Of a stretch of DNA of 40,776 nt, positions 24,965-32,686 are shown one piece after another (position 1 is the first letter of the stretch; each line of letters opens with the position of its first letter). The translations under genes and the position numbers were made by a program. The notes beneath the pieces are model-generated. The model ran no database searches. It was not told where the DNA came from and worked only from the letters and a program-made list of their open reading frames with translations. The stretch covers positions 1 through 40,776 of the forward strand of contig JANQHD010000036.1 in the NCBI GenBank assembly GCA_028282805.1, read 5' to 3'. The stretch comes from Phycisphaeraceae bacterium (GTDB taxonomy: Bacteria > Planctomycetota > Phycisphaerae > Phycisphaerales > Zrk34).

Positions 24965-25945
24965 GTGTGGGCCTACATCCTTCGACGGCTTCTTTACACA
25001 CCGCTGATCGTGTTCGGCGTCCTGCTGGTGACGTTCGTGCTCTTCAAGCTCGTGCCCGGCAACCCGGCGCGCATCATCGCCGGGCCCGGCGCATCGGAAT
25101 CGACCATCAAGGAGATCGAAGCCCAGATCGGGCTCGACAAGCCCCGGTGGATCAACGTCGACGGCGCACGCGAGCAGGGCTTCGGCGCCCTGTTCGATTC
25201 GCAGTTCTTCCGCCACATGTGGGACACGCCACGCTTCGAGTTCGGCGACTCGGTCTACAAGAAAAAAGCCGTCAGCGAGATCCTCTACAAGGGCGCCGGC
25301 CCGTCGCTCAAGCTGACCGTGCCGATGTTCATCGCCCTGCTGGCCACCTCCATCAGCATCTCCCTGGGCATCACCATGCTGCGCGGGACGGTCTGGGACC
25401 TGCTCATCGTGATCGCCTGCGTGATCGGCATGTCGATCCCGTTCCTCGCGGTCATCCTCTTCGGGCAGGACTGGTTCGCGGGCAAGCTCGACTGGTTCCC
25501 GATCCGAGGCTACGACACCGGTTTCGCCGGCGTGCGCTACTACGTGCTGCCCGTGATCCTGGGCGTCTTCGCGGGCCTGGGCAGCGACGTGCGCTTCTAC
25601 CGCACCGTCATGCTCGACGAGGCCAAGGCCGACTACATCCGCACCGCGTACGCCAAGGGCGTGGGCACGGGGCGGGTGCTGTTCCGGCACCTCTTGAAGA
25701 ACGCGATGATCGCGGTGATCACGCGCGTCGTGCTCGCGATCCCGTTCCTGTTCCTCGGCTCGTTGCTGCTCGAACGCTTCTTCTCCATCCCCGGCCTCGG
25801 CTTCCTCATGGTCGAGTCCATCTCCAGCCGTGACTACAACGTCATCGCGGCGTTGACGTACATCGTCGCCCTGCTGTTCATCTTCGGCCAGCTGATGACC
25901 GACATCTGCTACGCCCTGGTCGACCCGAGGATCTCGCTGAAATGA
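24965..25945 (+). CDS. dipeptide/oligopeptide ABC transporter permease, OppB type
   Basis: A 326-aa permease starting with GTG, preceded by GGAGGA. The N-terminus (MWAYILRRLLYTPLIVFGVLLVTFVLFKLVPGNPAR) is typical OppB, as are the EAA loop (DYIRTAYAKGVGTGRVLFRHLLKNA) and ERFFSIPGLG. It spans the membrane about six times and pairs with an OppC-type subunit. It lies 4 bp after the binding-protein gene and overlaps the next gene by 4 bp (ATGA). Confidence 0.94.
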   Translation: MWAYILRRLLYTPLIVFGVLLVTFVLFKLVPGNPARIIAGPGASESTIKEIEAQIGLDKPRWINVDGAREQGFGALFDSQFFRHMWDTPRFEFGDSVYKKKAVSEILYKGAGPSLKLTVPMFIALLATSISISLGITMLRGTVWDLLIVIACVIGMSIPFLAVILFGQDWFAGKLDWFPIRGYDTGFAGVRYYVLPVILGVFAGLGSDVRFYRTVMLDEAKADYIRTAYAKGVGTGRVLFRHLLKNAMIAVITRVVLAIPFLFLGSLLLERFFSIPGLGFLMVESISSRDYNVIAALTYIVALLFIFGQLMTDICYALVDPRISLK

Positions 25946-26868
25946 CGACCGTGCCCACCCAACCCGACCTGGCGGACGGACCGGCCGAGGTCGTCAAAGG
26001 CCGCAGCCTCTGGCACGACGCGTGGCGCCGCTTCCGCCGCAAAAAGATGGCGATGATCTCGCTGGCGGTCATCGTCGTTTACGTGATTGTCGCGCTGCTG
26101 GTGGCGACGGGCCTGCTCGCCGGCGACTGGAACGAAGAGGTCGGCCCGCGTTACCAGGCCCCCTCGGCCGACCACTGGTTCGGCACCGACATCTTCGGCC
26201 GCTCGACGCTGCGCATGACGCTCTACAGCGCCAAGACCTCGCTGACCGTGGCGCTGTTCGCCTCGGTGATCTCGATCTGCATCGGCGTGCCCATGGGCGC
26301 GATGGCCGGGTACTTCGGCGGCAAGGTCGACGAGTTCATCGTCTGGCTCTACTCCGTGCTCGCGTCGATCCCGGGGCTGCTGCTGATCCTCGCCTTCGCG
26401 TTCGTGCTCCGCGACGTGACCGTCTTCGGCTACTCCCTGCAGGGCATGCCCGCGATCTACCTGGCGCTGGGGCTCACCGGCTGGGTGTACCTCTGCCGGC
26501 TGATCCGGGGCGAGGTGATGAAGCACCGCTCGCGCGACTACGTGACCGCGGCGCGGTCGTACGGCTGCTCGCAGAAGCGCATCATCCTCAAGCACATCGT
26601 GCCCAACGTCACCCACCTGATCCTCATCGACTTCTCGCTCCGCTTCGTCGGCTACATCCACGCCGAGGTCATCCTCAGCTACCTCGGGCTCGGGCCGGTC
26701 AAGGACCCGTCGTGGGGCAAGATGATCGACGCGGCCAAGCTCGAGCTGCAACGCGGGCACTGGTGGGAGCTGACCGCCGCCACGCTCGCCATCTTCTTCA
26801 TCTCCGTTGCCCTGAACATCGCCAGCGACGCGCTGCGCGACGCGCTCGACCCGAAACTCAAGACGTAA
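25942..26868 (+). CDS. dipeptide/oligopeptide ABC transporter permease, OppC type (standard length)
   Basis: A 308-aa permease with the N-terminal cytoplasmic segment and TM1 (WRRFRRKKMAMISLAVIVVY), the DHWFGTDIFGRS motif, and the EAA loop DYVTAARSYGCSQKRIILKHIVPN. The gene overlaps the OppB gene by 4 bp, so it is probably the normal partner of OppB. The operon thus has two OppC-type subunits; the other, with an insertion, comes first in the operon. Confidence 0.94.
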   Translation: MTTVPTQPDLADGPAEVVKGRSLWHDAWRRFRRKKMAMISLAVIVVYVIVALLVATGLLAGDWNEEVGPRYQAPSADHWFGTDIFGRSTLRMTLYSAKTSLTVALFASVISICIGVPMGAMAGYFGGKVDEFIVWLYSVLASIPGLLLILAFAFVLRDVTVFGYSLQGMPAIYLALGLTGWVYLCRLIRGEVMKHRSRDYVTAARSYGCSQKRIILKHIVPNVTHLILIDFSLRFVGYIHAEVILSYLGLGPVKDPSWGKMIDAAKLELQRGHWWELTAATLAIFFISVALNIASDALRDALDPKLKT

Positions 26869-26874
26869 ACGCCC

Positions 26875-28002
26875 ATGCCCCACGCCGAAGAAAAACCGTT
26901 GTTGGACGTCCGCGACCTGTCGGTCGAGTTCCGCACCGCCGACGGGCGCACCGCCGCCGTGTCCAACGCCAACATGCGCATCTACCCCCGCCAGACCCTC
27001 GCCGTCGTCGGCGAGTCCGGCTGCGGCAAGTCCGTCACCGCCCTCTCCACGCTGCAGCTGATCCCCAACCCGCCCGGGCGGATCACCGGTGGCGAGATCT
27101 TCTTCGGCGGCACCGACCTGCTCGGCTACGACGCGAAACAGATGCGCAGCGTGCGCGGCAACGACATCGCGATGATCTTCCAGGAACCGATGACCAGCCT
27201 GAACCCGGTGTACACCGTGGGCTGGCAGGTCCTCGAAGCGATCCAGCTGCACCGCGCCGCCGGCCGGGCCGAGGCGATCGACATCGCCACCACCGCGCTG
27301 CGCGAGGTGGGCATCGCCGAGCCGCGCCGCCGGCTCGACGAGTACCCCCACCAGATGTCCGGCGGCATGCGGCAGCGCGTCATGATCGCCATGGCGCTGG
27401 CCTGCCAGCCGAAGCTGCTGCTGGCCGACGAGCCGACCACGGCGCTGGACGTGACGATCCAGGCGCAGATCCTCGAGCTGCTCCGCCACCTCCAGTCCGA
27501 GCACGACATGAGCATCATGCTCATCACCCACGACCTGGGCGTGGTCGCCGAGAACTCCGACGCCGTGGCGGTGATGTACGCCGGCCGGGTCGTCGAGTAC
27601 GGCGACGTGCACAACATCTACAACAACCCCATGCACCCGTACACGCGCGGGCTGCTCGAATCCGTGCCGAAGCTCGGCCAGACCCACGACCGCCTGCCCA
27701 CCGTGATGAACCAGACGCCCGACGCGAGCGTACTGCCCGGTGGGTTCACCTTCACGCCCCCGGCCGATGCGCCGCGCGACGAGGTGTCGGCGTTCCCGAT
27801 CCTTGCCACGATGGACAAGGAAGCGGACACGCCGATGGGCCGGTTCCTCACGGACACGGCCCTGCGCTCGCCGAACCTCTACGAGGTCGCCGAGCGGCAC
27901 TGGGTGGCGTGCTGGGCGGAAGACGAGGCCGCGGCCAAGCTGCGATTGACCCGGCCGGACGTGCCCTACCGGCGCGGCGTGGCGGTGGCCGAGGCGGGCT
28001 AA
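26875..28002 (+). CDS. dipeptide/oligopeptide ABC transporter ATPase, OppD type
   Basis: A 375-aa ATPase with Walker A GESGCGKS (46-53), Q-loop FQEP (102-105), signature MSGGMRQR (161-168), Walker B LLLADEP (181-187) and the switch THD. The C-terminal oligopeptide domain, which normally ends in a Cys-rich GCxFxPRCPxA motif carrying an Fe-S cluster in DppD-like proteins, reads [15 protein letters not shown], so the first cysteines are replaced. No OppF-type second ATPase follows, so this subunit may act as a homodimer, or a partner is encoded elsewhere. Confidence 0.93.
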   Translation: MPHAEEKPLLDVRDLSVEFRTADGRTAAVSNANMRIYPRQTLAVVGESGCGKSVTALSTLQLIPNPPGRITGGEIFFGGTDLLGYDAKQMRSVRGNDIAMIFQEPMTSLNPVYTVGWQVLEAIQLHRAAGRAEAIDIATTALREVGIAEPRRRLDEYPHQMSGGMRQRVMIAMALACQPKLLLADEPTTALDVTIQAQILELLRHLQSEHDMSIMLITHDLGVVAENSDAVAVMYAGRVVEYGDVHNIYNNPMHPYTRGLLESVPKLGQTHDRLPTVMNQTPDASVLPGGFTFTPPADAPRDEVSAFPILATMDKEADTPMGRFLTDTALRSPNLYEVAERHWVACWAEDEAAAKLRLTRPDVPYRRGVAVAEAG

Positions 28003-28017
28003 AGCGGGGTTGTCCCC

Positions 28018-28974
28018 ATGAAGTTCATGCGCAAAGCGGGCGTGGGCGGTTTCGCGTCCATCGTCGTCGTGTTGGCGCTCGTGCCGGTCGGCCTGTGGCT
28101 GGCCGGCGGGCGTTACCCGTTCGAGCTGCTCACGCACTTTCGGCCGCACTACCTGGCCGCGGCGGTCGCGTGCCTGGTTGTGTTGCTGGCGTGCCGGTCG
28201 TGGCGCTGGTCGGCGGTCGCGCTGGCGGTGGCGGCGCTGCACGCGTGGGCGGTCATGCCGTGGTGGTTCGGTGGCGCGCCCGGAGCAACGAACGGCACGC
28301 CGCTGAAGCTGTTGATCGCCAACGTGAACACGCACAACACGCGTTTCGCCGACGTGATCGCGCTGGTCGACCGCGAGCAGCCCGACGTGATCGCGCTGAT
28401 GGAAACCGACGGCCGGTGGCTCGATGAGTTGGGCCCGATCGCCGAGCGTTACCCGCACAGTATCGCCCGGCCGCGCAACGACAACTTCGGCATCGCGCTG
28501 TTCAGCCGGCTGCCGTTGGTCGAGCCGGAGGTGGTGGTGCTGGGCGACCTGCGGCTGCCGTCGATCGCGACGGGCGTTTTGTGCGGGGGCGAGGTGGTGC
28601 GGCTGTTGGTCACGCACCCCGTGCCGCCGATCCGCGGCCACCACGCGCGGTCGCGCGACCAGCAGCTGGAACGGGCCGCCGAATGGGTGCGCCAACACGA
28701 CGGGCCGGTCATCCTCGCCGGCGACCTGAACGCGACGATGTGGTCGCCGGTGTACCAGCGGACGGTGGGCGACGCCGGCCTGACCAACGCGCGCCGGGGC
28801 TTCGGCGTGCTGCCGACGTGGCCGTCGCGCTTCGGGCCGATGGGCATCCCGATCGATCACTGCCTGGTGAGTGGGCGGTTCGCCGTCACGGATTGCCGCG
28901 TCGGGCCGGACGTCGGCTCGGACCACCGCCCGCTGGTCGTGGGATTGCGGCTGAAGGCGGGCGCGGCGCGGTAA
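28018..28974 (+). CDS. endonuclease/exonuclease/phosphatase (EEP) family membrane protein
   Basis: A 318-aa protein. Three N-terminal hydrophobic segments (about 10-30, 43-60 and 65-85) anchor a C-terminal EEP domain. Its metal and catalytic motifs are visible: IANVNTHNTR (start of domain), IALMETDGRW, VTHPVPP, LAGDLNATMWS and GSDHRPLVVGL. This layout (N-terminal TMs followed by EEP) is common in bacteria, and the substrate is unknown; it may be a phosphodiester or phospholipid outside the cytoplasm. It begins 15 bp after the ATPase gene and may be co-transcribed with it. Confidence 0.88.
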   Translation: MKFMRKAGVGGFASIVVVLALVPVGLWLAGGRYPFELLTHFRPHYLAAAVACLVVLLACRSWRWSAVALAVAALHAWAVMPWWFGGAPGATNGTPLKLLIANVNTHNTRFADVIALVDREQPDVIALMETDGRWLDELGPIAERYPHSIARPRNDNFGIALFSRLPLVEPEVVVLGDLRLPSIATGVLCGGEVVRLLVTHPVPPIRGHHARSRDQQLERAAEWVRQHDGPVILAGDLNATMWSPVYQRTVGDAGLTNARRGFGVLPTWPSRFGPMGIPIDHCLVSGRFAVTDCRVGPDVGSDHRPLVVGLRLKAGAAR

Positions 28975-29010
28975 TTTGGCAACCGGCGGCGGTTCGGAGA
29001 GAATATCGGC

Positions 29011-29868
29011 GTGGCCCGTTACACGGATTTAACCAATCGCGATGCCCAACCGTCCGGGGACGTCCAGGAATACGTCGAGCCGGAGTACTGCGAGTACTGC
29101 GGTGCGCCGTTGAACCCGATGTTGTACTTCTGCCCGTCGTGCGCCACGCCGTTCAAGTCGGTCGAGCGTGTGATCCCGCCGCACCGGCCGCGCAAGCTGA
29201 CGGGCGAGGAGCTGATCAACCTCAAGGCGCCGCGCGTCGCGCCGCTGGTGTGGACGTACGTGTGCGTGATCTTCTTCACGGGGGTCTTCTCGTTCGCCTT
29301 CTTCGCGGACAACCGGGAGGGCTTCCAGATCTACTTCGCGTCGGTCGTGTTCTTCGTGACCACGGCGATCATCGCGGCGATCTACTGGCGCTCGCTGGTC
29401 ACGCAGTTCAAGCGGCTGGGGTTCGTGCGCTGGGAGGCGTGGGTCGGCCTGGCGATCCTCGCGCCGGCGCTGGGCGTGAACTTAGGCTACCACTGGTTCA
29501 TCGATTTCTTGTTAAGGGGTGCGGGTTACGATGTCGACGCGTACGCCGAGGGACTGAACGAATTGGGCATCGACCGGGCGATGCTGATCCTGATGTTCTG
29601 CGTCCTGCCGGCGGTCACGGAGGAGATCGGTTTCCGCGGGCTGGTCCAGCACTGGCTGCAGGTGGCGATCAAGCCGTGGCACGCGATCTTCGTGGCGTCG
29701 GCGCTGTTCGCGGCGGTGCACTTCAGCCTGCTGAGTTTCCCGTACCTGTTCGGCGTGGGCGTGCTGCTGGGGTGGGTCAAGTACCGGACCGGGTCGCTGT
29801 ACCCGTCGATGCTGATCCATTTCGTGCACAACCTGATCGTGATTGAATACTTCTGGCAAGTCCGTTAA
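29011..29868 (+). CDS. CPBP-family intramembrane metalloprotease with N-terminal zinc ribbon
   Basis: A 285-aa protein with a GTG start and GGAGA upstream. A zinc ribbon lies at residues 27-44 (CEYC...CPSC). A multi-TM CPBP (Abi/CAAX-protease-like) domain follows, with Glu204-Glu205 and Arg209 in TEEIGFRG, His237 in FAAVHFS and HFVHN near 270-273. All CPBP motifs are intact, so the protein should be an active glutamic-type intramembrane protease or a CAAX-like peptidase. The cytosolic zinc ribbon could recruit a partner. Its substrate is unknown. Confidence 0.88.
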   Translation: MARYTDLTNRDAQPSGDVQEYVEPEYCEYCGAPLNPMLYFCPSCATPFKSVERVIPPHRPRKLTGEELINLKAPRVAPLVWTYVCVIFFTGVFSFAFFADNREGFQIYFASVVFFVTTAIIAAIYWRSLVTQFKRLGFVRWEAWVGLAILAPALGVNLGYHWFIDFLLRGAGYDVDAYAEGLNELGIDRAMLILMFCVLPAVTEEIGFRGLVQHWLQVAIKPWHAIFVASALFAAVHFSLLSFPYLFGVGVLLGWVKYRTGSLYPSMLIHFVHNLIVIEYFWQVR

Positions 29869-29907
29869 TTTCAAAGGGCCCACAAGGAGGGTCGTTCCGG
29901 CCAGATC

Positions 29908-30534
29908 GTGATGGATCAGTACATCCTTTTCGAAATCCTGATCCGCTTGCTCGTCGGTGGGATCGGCGGGGGCGTGTGTCTCGCGATCGCCCACGCCAAG
30001 GGCCGCAACAAGGTCGGCTGGTTCTTCCTGGGCTTTTTCGTGGGCTTCATCTTCCACATCTGCGGCGTGTGGATCCCGATCCTGATCGTTTCGGTGCTGC
30101 CGAACCTCAAGGAGGTGCGGGCGCGCGAGGAGCACATCGCGCGCGAGAACCGCCGGCTGCGCGAGCAGCTGCGGCAGGAGCGCATGAAGAGCGAGGCGTT
30201 CCGCCAGCACACGCAGTCGCGCCTCGACGCGCACGACGACACCCTCGGCATCGACACGCGCAGCATCCACACCGCCCTGCCCGGTGCGGCCGAGGCGCAC
30301 GGCGGGCTGCTCGAATCGCACGCCGGGGCGCCCGACGACGGCATGGCGCAGTGGTACTACGAGCTGAACGGCGAGTCGGTCGGGCCCACGAGCACGGAGC
30401 AGATCGCGCGGCTGTTGCGCGAGGGGCACCTGCACGCCGGCACGCTGGTCTGGGCCGAGCACCTGGGCGACTGGACCACCGCGGCGGAAGTGCCCGACTT
30501 TGGCGACCACCTCCGCGGCGATCAACCGTTCTAA
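29908..30534 (+). CDS. membrane protein with C-terminal GYF_2 domain
   Basis: A 208-aa protein. Two N-terminal TM helices (about 8-27 and 37-65) are followed by a charged coiled-coil-like region (68-105: RAREEHIARENRRLREQLRQ). The C-terminus (about 148-195) is a GYF_2 domain: WYYELNGESVGPTSTEQIARLL, then a TLVWAEHLGDWTTAAE block. GYF_2 domains bind proline-rich peptides and are common in planctomycete membrane proteins. A strong AAGGAGG lies 17 nt upstream of the GTG start, unusually far; the adjacent ATG at 29,911 is equally possible. It might be an adaptor for the neighbouring protease, as an inference only. Confidence 0.82.
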   Translation: MMDQYILFEILIRLLVGGIGGGVCLAIAHAKGRNKVGWFFLGFFVGFIFHICGVWIPILIVSVLPNLKEVRAREEHIARENRRLREQLRQERMKSEAFRQHTQSRLDAHDDTLGIDTRSIHTALPGAAEAHGGLLESHAGAPDDGMAQWYYELNGESVGPTSTEQIARLLREGHLHAGTLVWAEHLGDWTTAAEVPDFGDHLRGDQPF

Positions 30535-30564
30535 CCCCAACCACGCAAGGGGGCGCAGCGAGAC

Positions 30565-31473
30565 ATGAACGAGCGCATCGAAGGCACGATCTGCCTGGAC
30601 GGACTCATCGAGGGCCGGCTGCCGCCCGAGGGCGACGTGGCAGACAAGCTGCGGCAGTGGGCGAAGTTCGTCGGCGAGCTGGGCCTGAAGTTCTCCGTGG
30701 AGATCGACGGCAACGCGTTCAGCCTGCTGGCCGACACGCGGGCCGTGCCCGCCGACAAGCTCGAGCCGGACCCGGCGCAGACGATCAAGGAGGCGCTGGA
30801 CCAGCTGTTGTCGGCGTTCCCCCCGCCGCAGCGGACGAACATCTTCAGCACGCTGCGCTCGAGCGCGTACACGCCGGGCAAGGAGCTGCAGGCGGTGTAC
30901 GCGATCGGGCCCGACGGGCTGTTCGCGATCAGCGAGCGCACGGTGGACGCCCAGACGCACACCCCCGCCGCGCCGCTGTCGGTCAAGGAGCGGGTCAAGC
31001 TGGGCGTGTTCGGTTTGTGCATCGCGATCGCGGTCATCGCCGTCAGCGCGATCTTCATCGACTACGGCGAGCTGTGGGAATCGATGGGCAGCTCGAGCCA
31101 ACCGATCAGCGCCGAGACCACGGCCACCCGGCTCGGGCCGTTCGCCGATTACCTGGAGGTCACCAAGATCAAGACCGGCACGATCAACGGCACGCGCTGC
31201 CTGGTGCTGACGATCGAGCGCACCGACGCGTACCCCACCACCGACGGGGCGCTGGGCGAGGCCTACGCGGCGGCGGGCGACGACCTGCACAAGCGGCTGG
31301 CGGTCGAGGCGCTGGCGCGCGGTTACGTGACCGTCGAGCAGTACAACAAGTCGGGCGAGTTCGTGCGCCACGACCGGCTGCGCATCGCGCCGCTGCGGAC
31401 GCACGCCAAGCTCGAGGCGGCCGTGCCCTACTCGCGGCGTGCGCGCCCGGCGCAGCTTCAGCTGGTGTTCTAA
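30565..31473 (+). CDS. one-TM protein of unknown function
   Basis: A 302-aa protein. The N-terminal region (1-145) is a soluble alpha/beta domain (DKLRQWAKFVGELGLKFSVEIDGNAFSLL). One TM helix at about 149-168 (LGVFGLCIAIAVIAVSAIF) separates it from a C-terminal region that looks like an extracytoplasmic beta-rich domain (TINGTRCLVLTIERTDAYP). There is no signal peptide, so the N-terminus is cytoplasmic. GGGGGC lies about 10 bases before the ATG. It lies 30 bp after the GYF_2 gene. No family is recognised. Confidence 0.8.
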   Translation: MNERIEGTICLDGLIEGRLPPEGDVADKLRQWAKFVGELGLKFSVEIDGNAFSLLADTRAVPADKLEPDPAQTIKEALDQLLSAFPPPQRTNIFSTLRSSAYTPGKELQAVYAIGPDGLFAISERTVDAQTHTPAAPLSVKERVKLGVFGLCIAIAVIAVSAIFIDYGELWESMGSSSQPISAETTATRLGPFADYLEVTKIKTGTINGTRCLVLTIERTDAYPTTDGALGEAYAAAGDDLHKRLAVEALARGYVTVEQYNKSGEFVRHDRLRIAPLRTHAKLEAAVPYSRRARPAQLQLVF

Positions 31474-31518
31474 CCCGGCGGCGCAACCCGACCGCATGCA
31501 CGCCGGCCCGAATCCGCC

Positions 31519-31524
31519 TACAAT
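31519..31524 (+). promoter_or_regulatory. candidate -10 element before the metallophosphatase-like gene
   Basis: TACAAT lies 46 bp upstream of the GTG start; no clear -35 box was seen. Confidence 0.3.
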
Positions 31525-31569
31525 GCCGTGCGGTTTTCCACGTCTTTTTCAAGCCTGCGGAGCGATCGG

Positions 31570-32466
31570 GTGTCAACCAGTTCGACCGGACCGAAACTCG
31601 ACATGCGCGACGCCGAGGCGGTGGCCGGCGTGTTTGACCGCGCCGCCGAGGCGAACCTGAACAACCCGCAGCGCAACGGCAGCGTGATCGACCTGCCCGC
31701 CGACGGCAAGCTGCTGATCGCCGGCGACCTGCACGACCACCGCGTCAACTTTCAGAAAACGATCAAGCTCGCCAACCTCGACAGCCCCAAGGGCGTGCGG
31801 CACCTGGTCTTGCAGGAGCTGATCCACTCCGAACGGCTGGTCAACGGCATCGACCTGAGCTACCGCACGCTCGTCGAGGCCGCGTCGATGATCCTCGACT
31901 ACCCCGGGCGGGTGCACGTGCTGCTGAGCAACCACGAGCTGAGCCAGGTGATGGGCGAGGACATCTCCAAGCACGGCGTCAGCTGCTGCGGGGCGTTCGA
32001 CGACGGGCTCGACTACGTGTTCGGCGACGACGCCGAGCCCGTGCGCGAGGCGATCGCGCGGTACGTCAGGTCGCTGCCGTTGGCGGTGCGTTGCGCCAAC
32101 GGGGTGATGCTGGCGCACTCGCTGCCGTCGCCGCGGAAGCGCGGCACGTTCGACCCGACCGTGCTCGACCGGGTGCCGAACGACGAGGAGCTGGCCGGGC
32201 CCAACGGCGATGCGCACCTGGTGGTGTGGGGTCGGAAGATCACGCAGGACTGGGCCGACGAGCTGGCCGAGGCGTGGGGGGTGAAGGTGTTCCTGCTGGG
32301 CCACCAGGCGGCGGAGATGGGCTACGAGACGTGCGGGAAGACGATGATGATCCTCGAATCGGACCACGAGCACGGCATGGTCGTGATCTTCGACACCACG
32401 AAAGACTACAACCGCGACCAGATGGTGCACTGCGTGTACCCGCTTGCGGCCGTGATATTGCGTTGA
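31570..32466 (+). CDS. calcineurin-like metallophosphoesterase-like protein
   Basis: A 298-aa protein. The start was set at GTG 31,570 because GGAG lies seven or so bases upstream. Metallophosphoesterase-type motifs are present in order: GDLHDH (52-57), SNHE (120-123), an AHS motif near residue 180 and LLGHQ near residue 241. These would hold two metal ions, but the first motif (GDLHDH in place of GDxHG) and SNHE in place of GNHE are variants, so it is a divergent member. No signal peptide, so it is cytoplasmic. The substrate is unknown. Confidence 0.8.
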   Translation: MSTSSTGPKLDMRDAEAVAGVFDRAAEANLNNPQRNGSVIDLPADGKLLIAGDLHDHRVNFQKTIKLANLDSPKGVRHLVLQELIHSERLVNGIDLSYRTLVEAASMILDYPGRVHVLLSNHELSQVMGEDISKHGVSCCGAFDDGLDYVFGDDAEPVREAIARYVRSLPLAVRCANGVMLAHSLPSPRKRGTFDPTVLDRVPNDEELAGPNGDAHLVVWGRKITQDWADELAEAWGVKVFLLGHQAAEMGYETCGKTMMILESDHEHGMVVIFDTTKDYNRDQMVHCVYPLAAVILR

Positions 32467-32582
32467 CCGATAACGCGTCAGCTTACCCGCCTTACCCACC
32501 TGTCAGCACCCGGTGTGCGGTTACTACCAATCTGTGAATTCATTTCCCTTCGGGTTGTTCGTATTGAAAAGTTAGGGCGTGA

Positions 32583-32628
32583 CTGGCTGATGGGTGCGCG
32601 AGCTAACGTAGCTGTGCGGATCAGCCAG
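32583..32628 (+). promoter_or_regulatory. structured leader upstream of the secreted 493-aa protein
   Basis: CTGGCTGAT (32,583-32,591) pairs perfectly with ATCAGCCAG (32,620-32,628). An inner stem forms from AGCT...AGCT with flanking GC. It sits about 60-100 nt before the start codon of the next gene, in a 220-bp leader or promoter region without coding frames. It could be a cis-regulatory RNA or operator. I do not know a riboswitch family with this shape. Confidence 0.4.
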
Positions 32629-32686
32629 GGGCACCTCACCTCGGGGCCGGCGTCAAACCCGGACGGGGTAGTCAAGGAGCTTCAAC

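Noticed and set aside
25909-28926. Open frame of about 1,000 codons on the minus strand, antisense to the ABC operon
   Set aside because: High-GC genes leave long open antisense frames. Its product is Arg/His/Val-rich with no domain, while the plus strand encodes clear permease and ATPase motifs.
26875-28974. OppF-type second ATPase following the ABC operon
   Set aside because: The next gene is an EEP-family membrane protein without Walker motifs.
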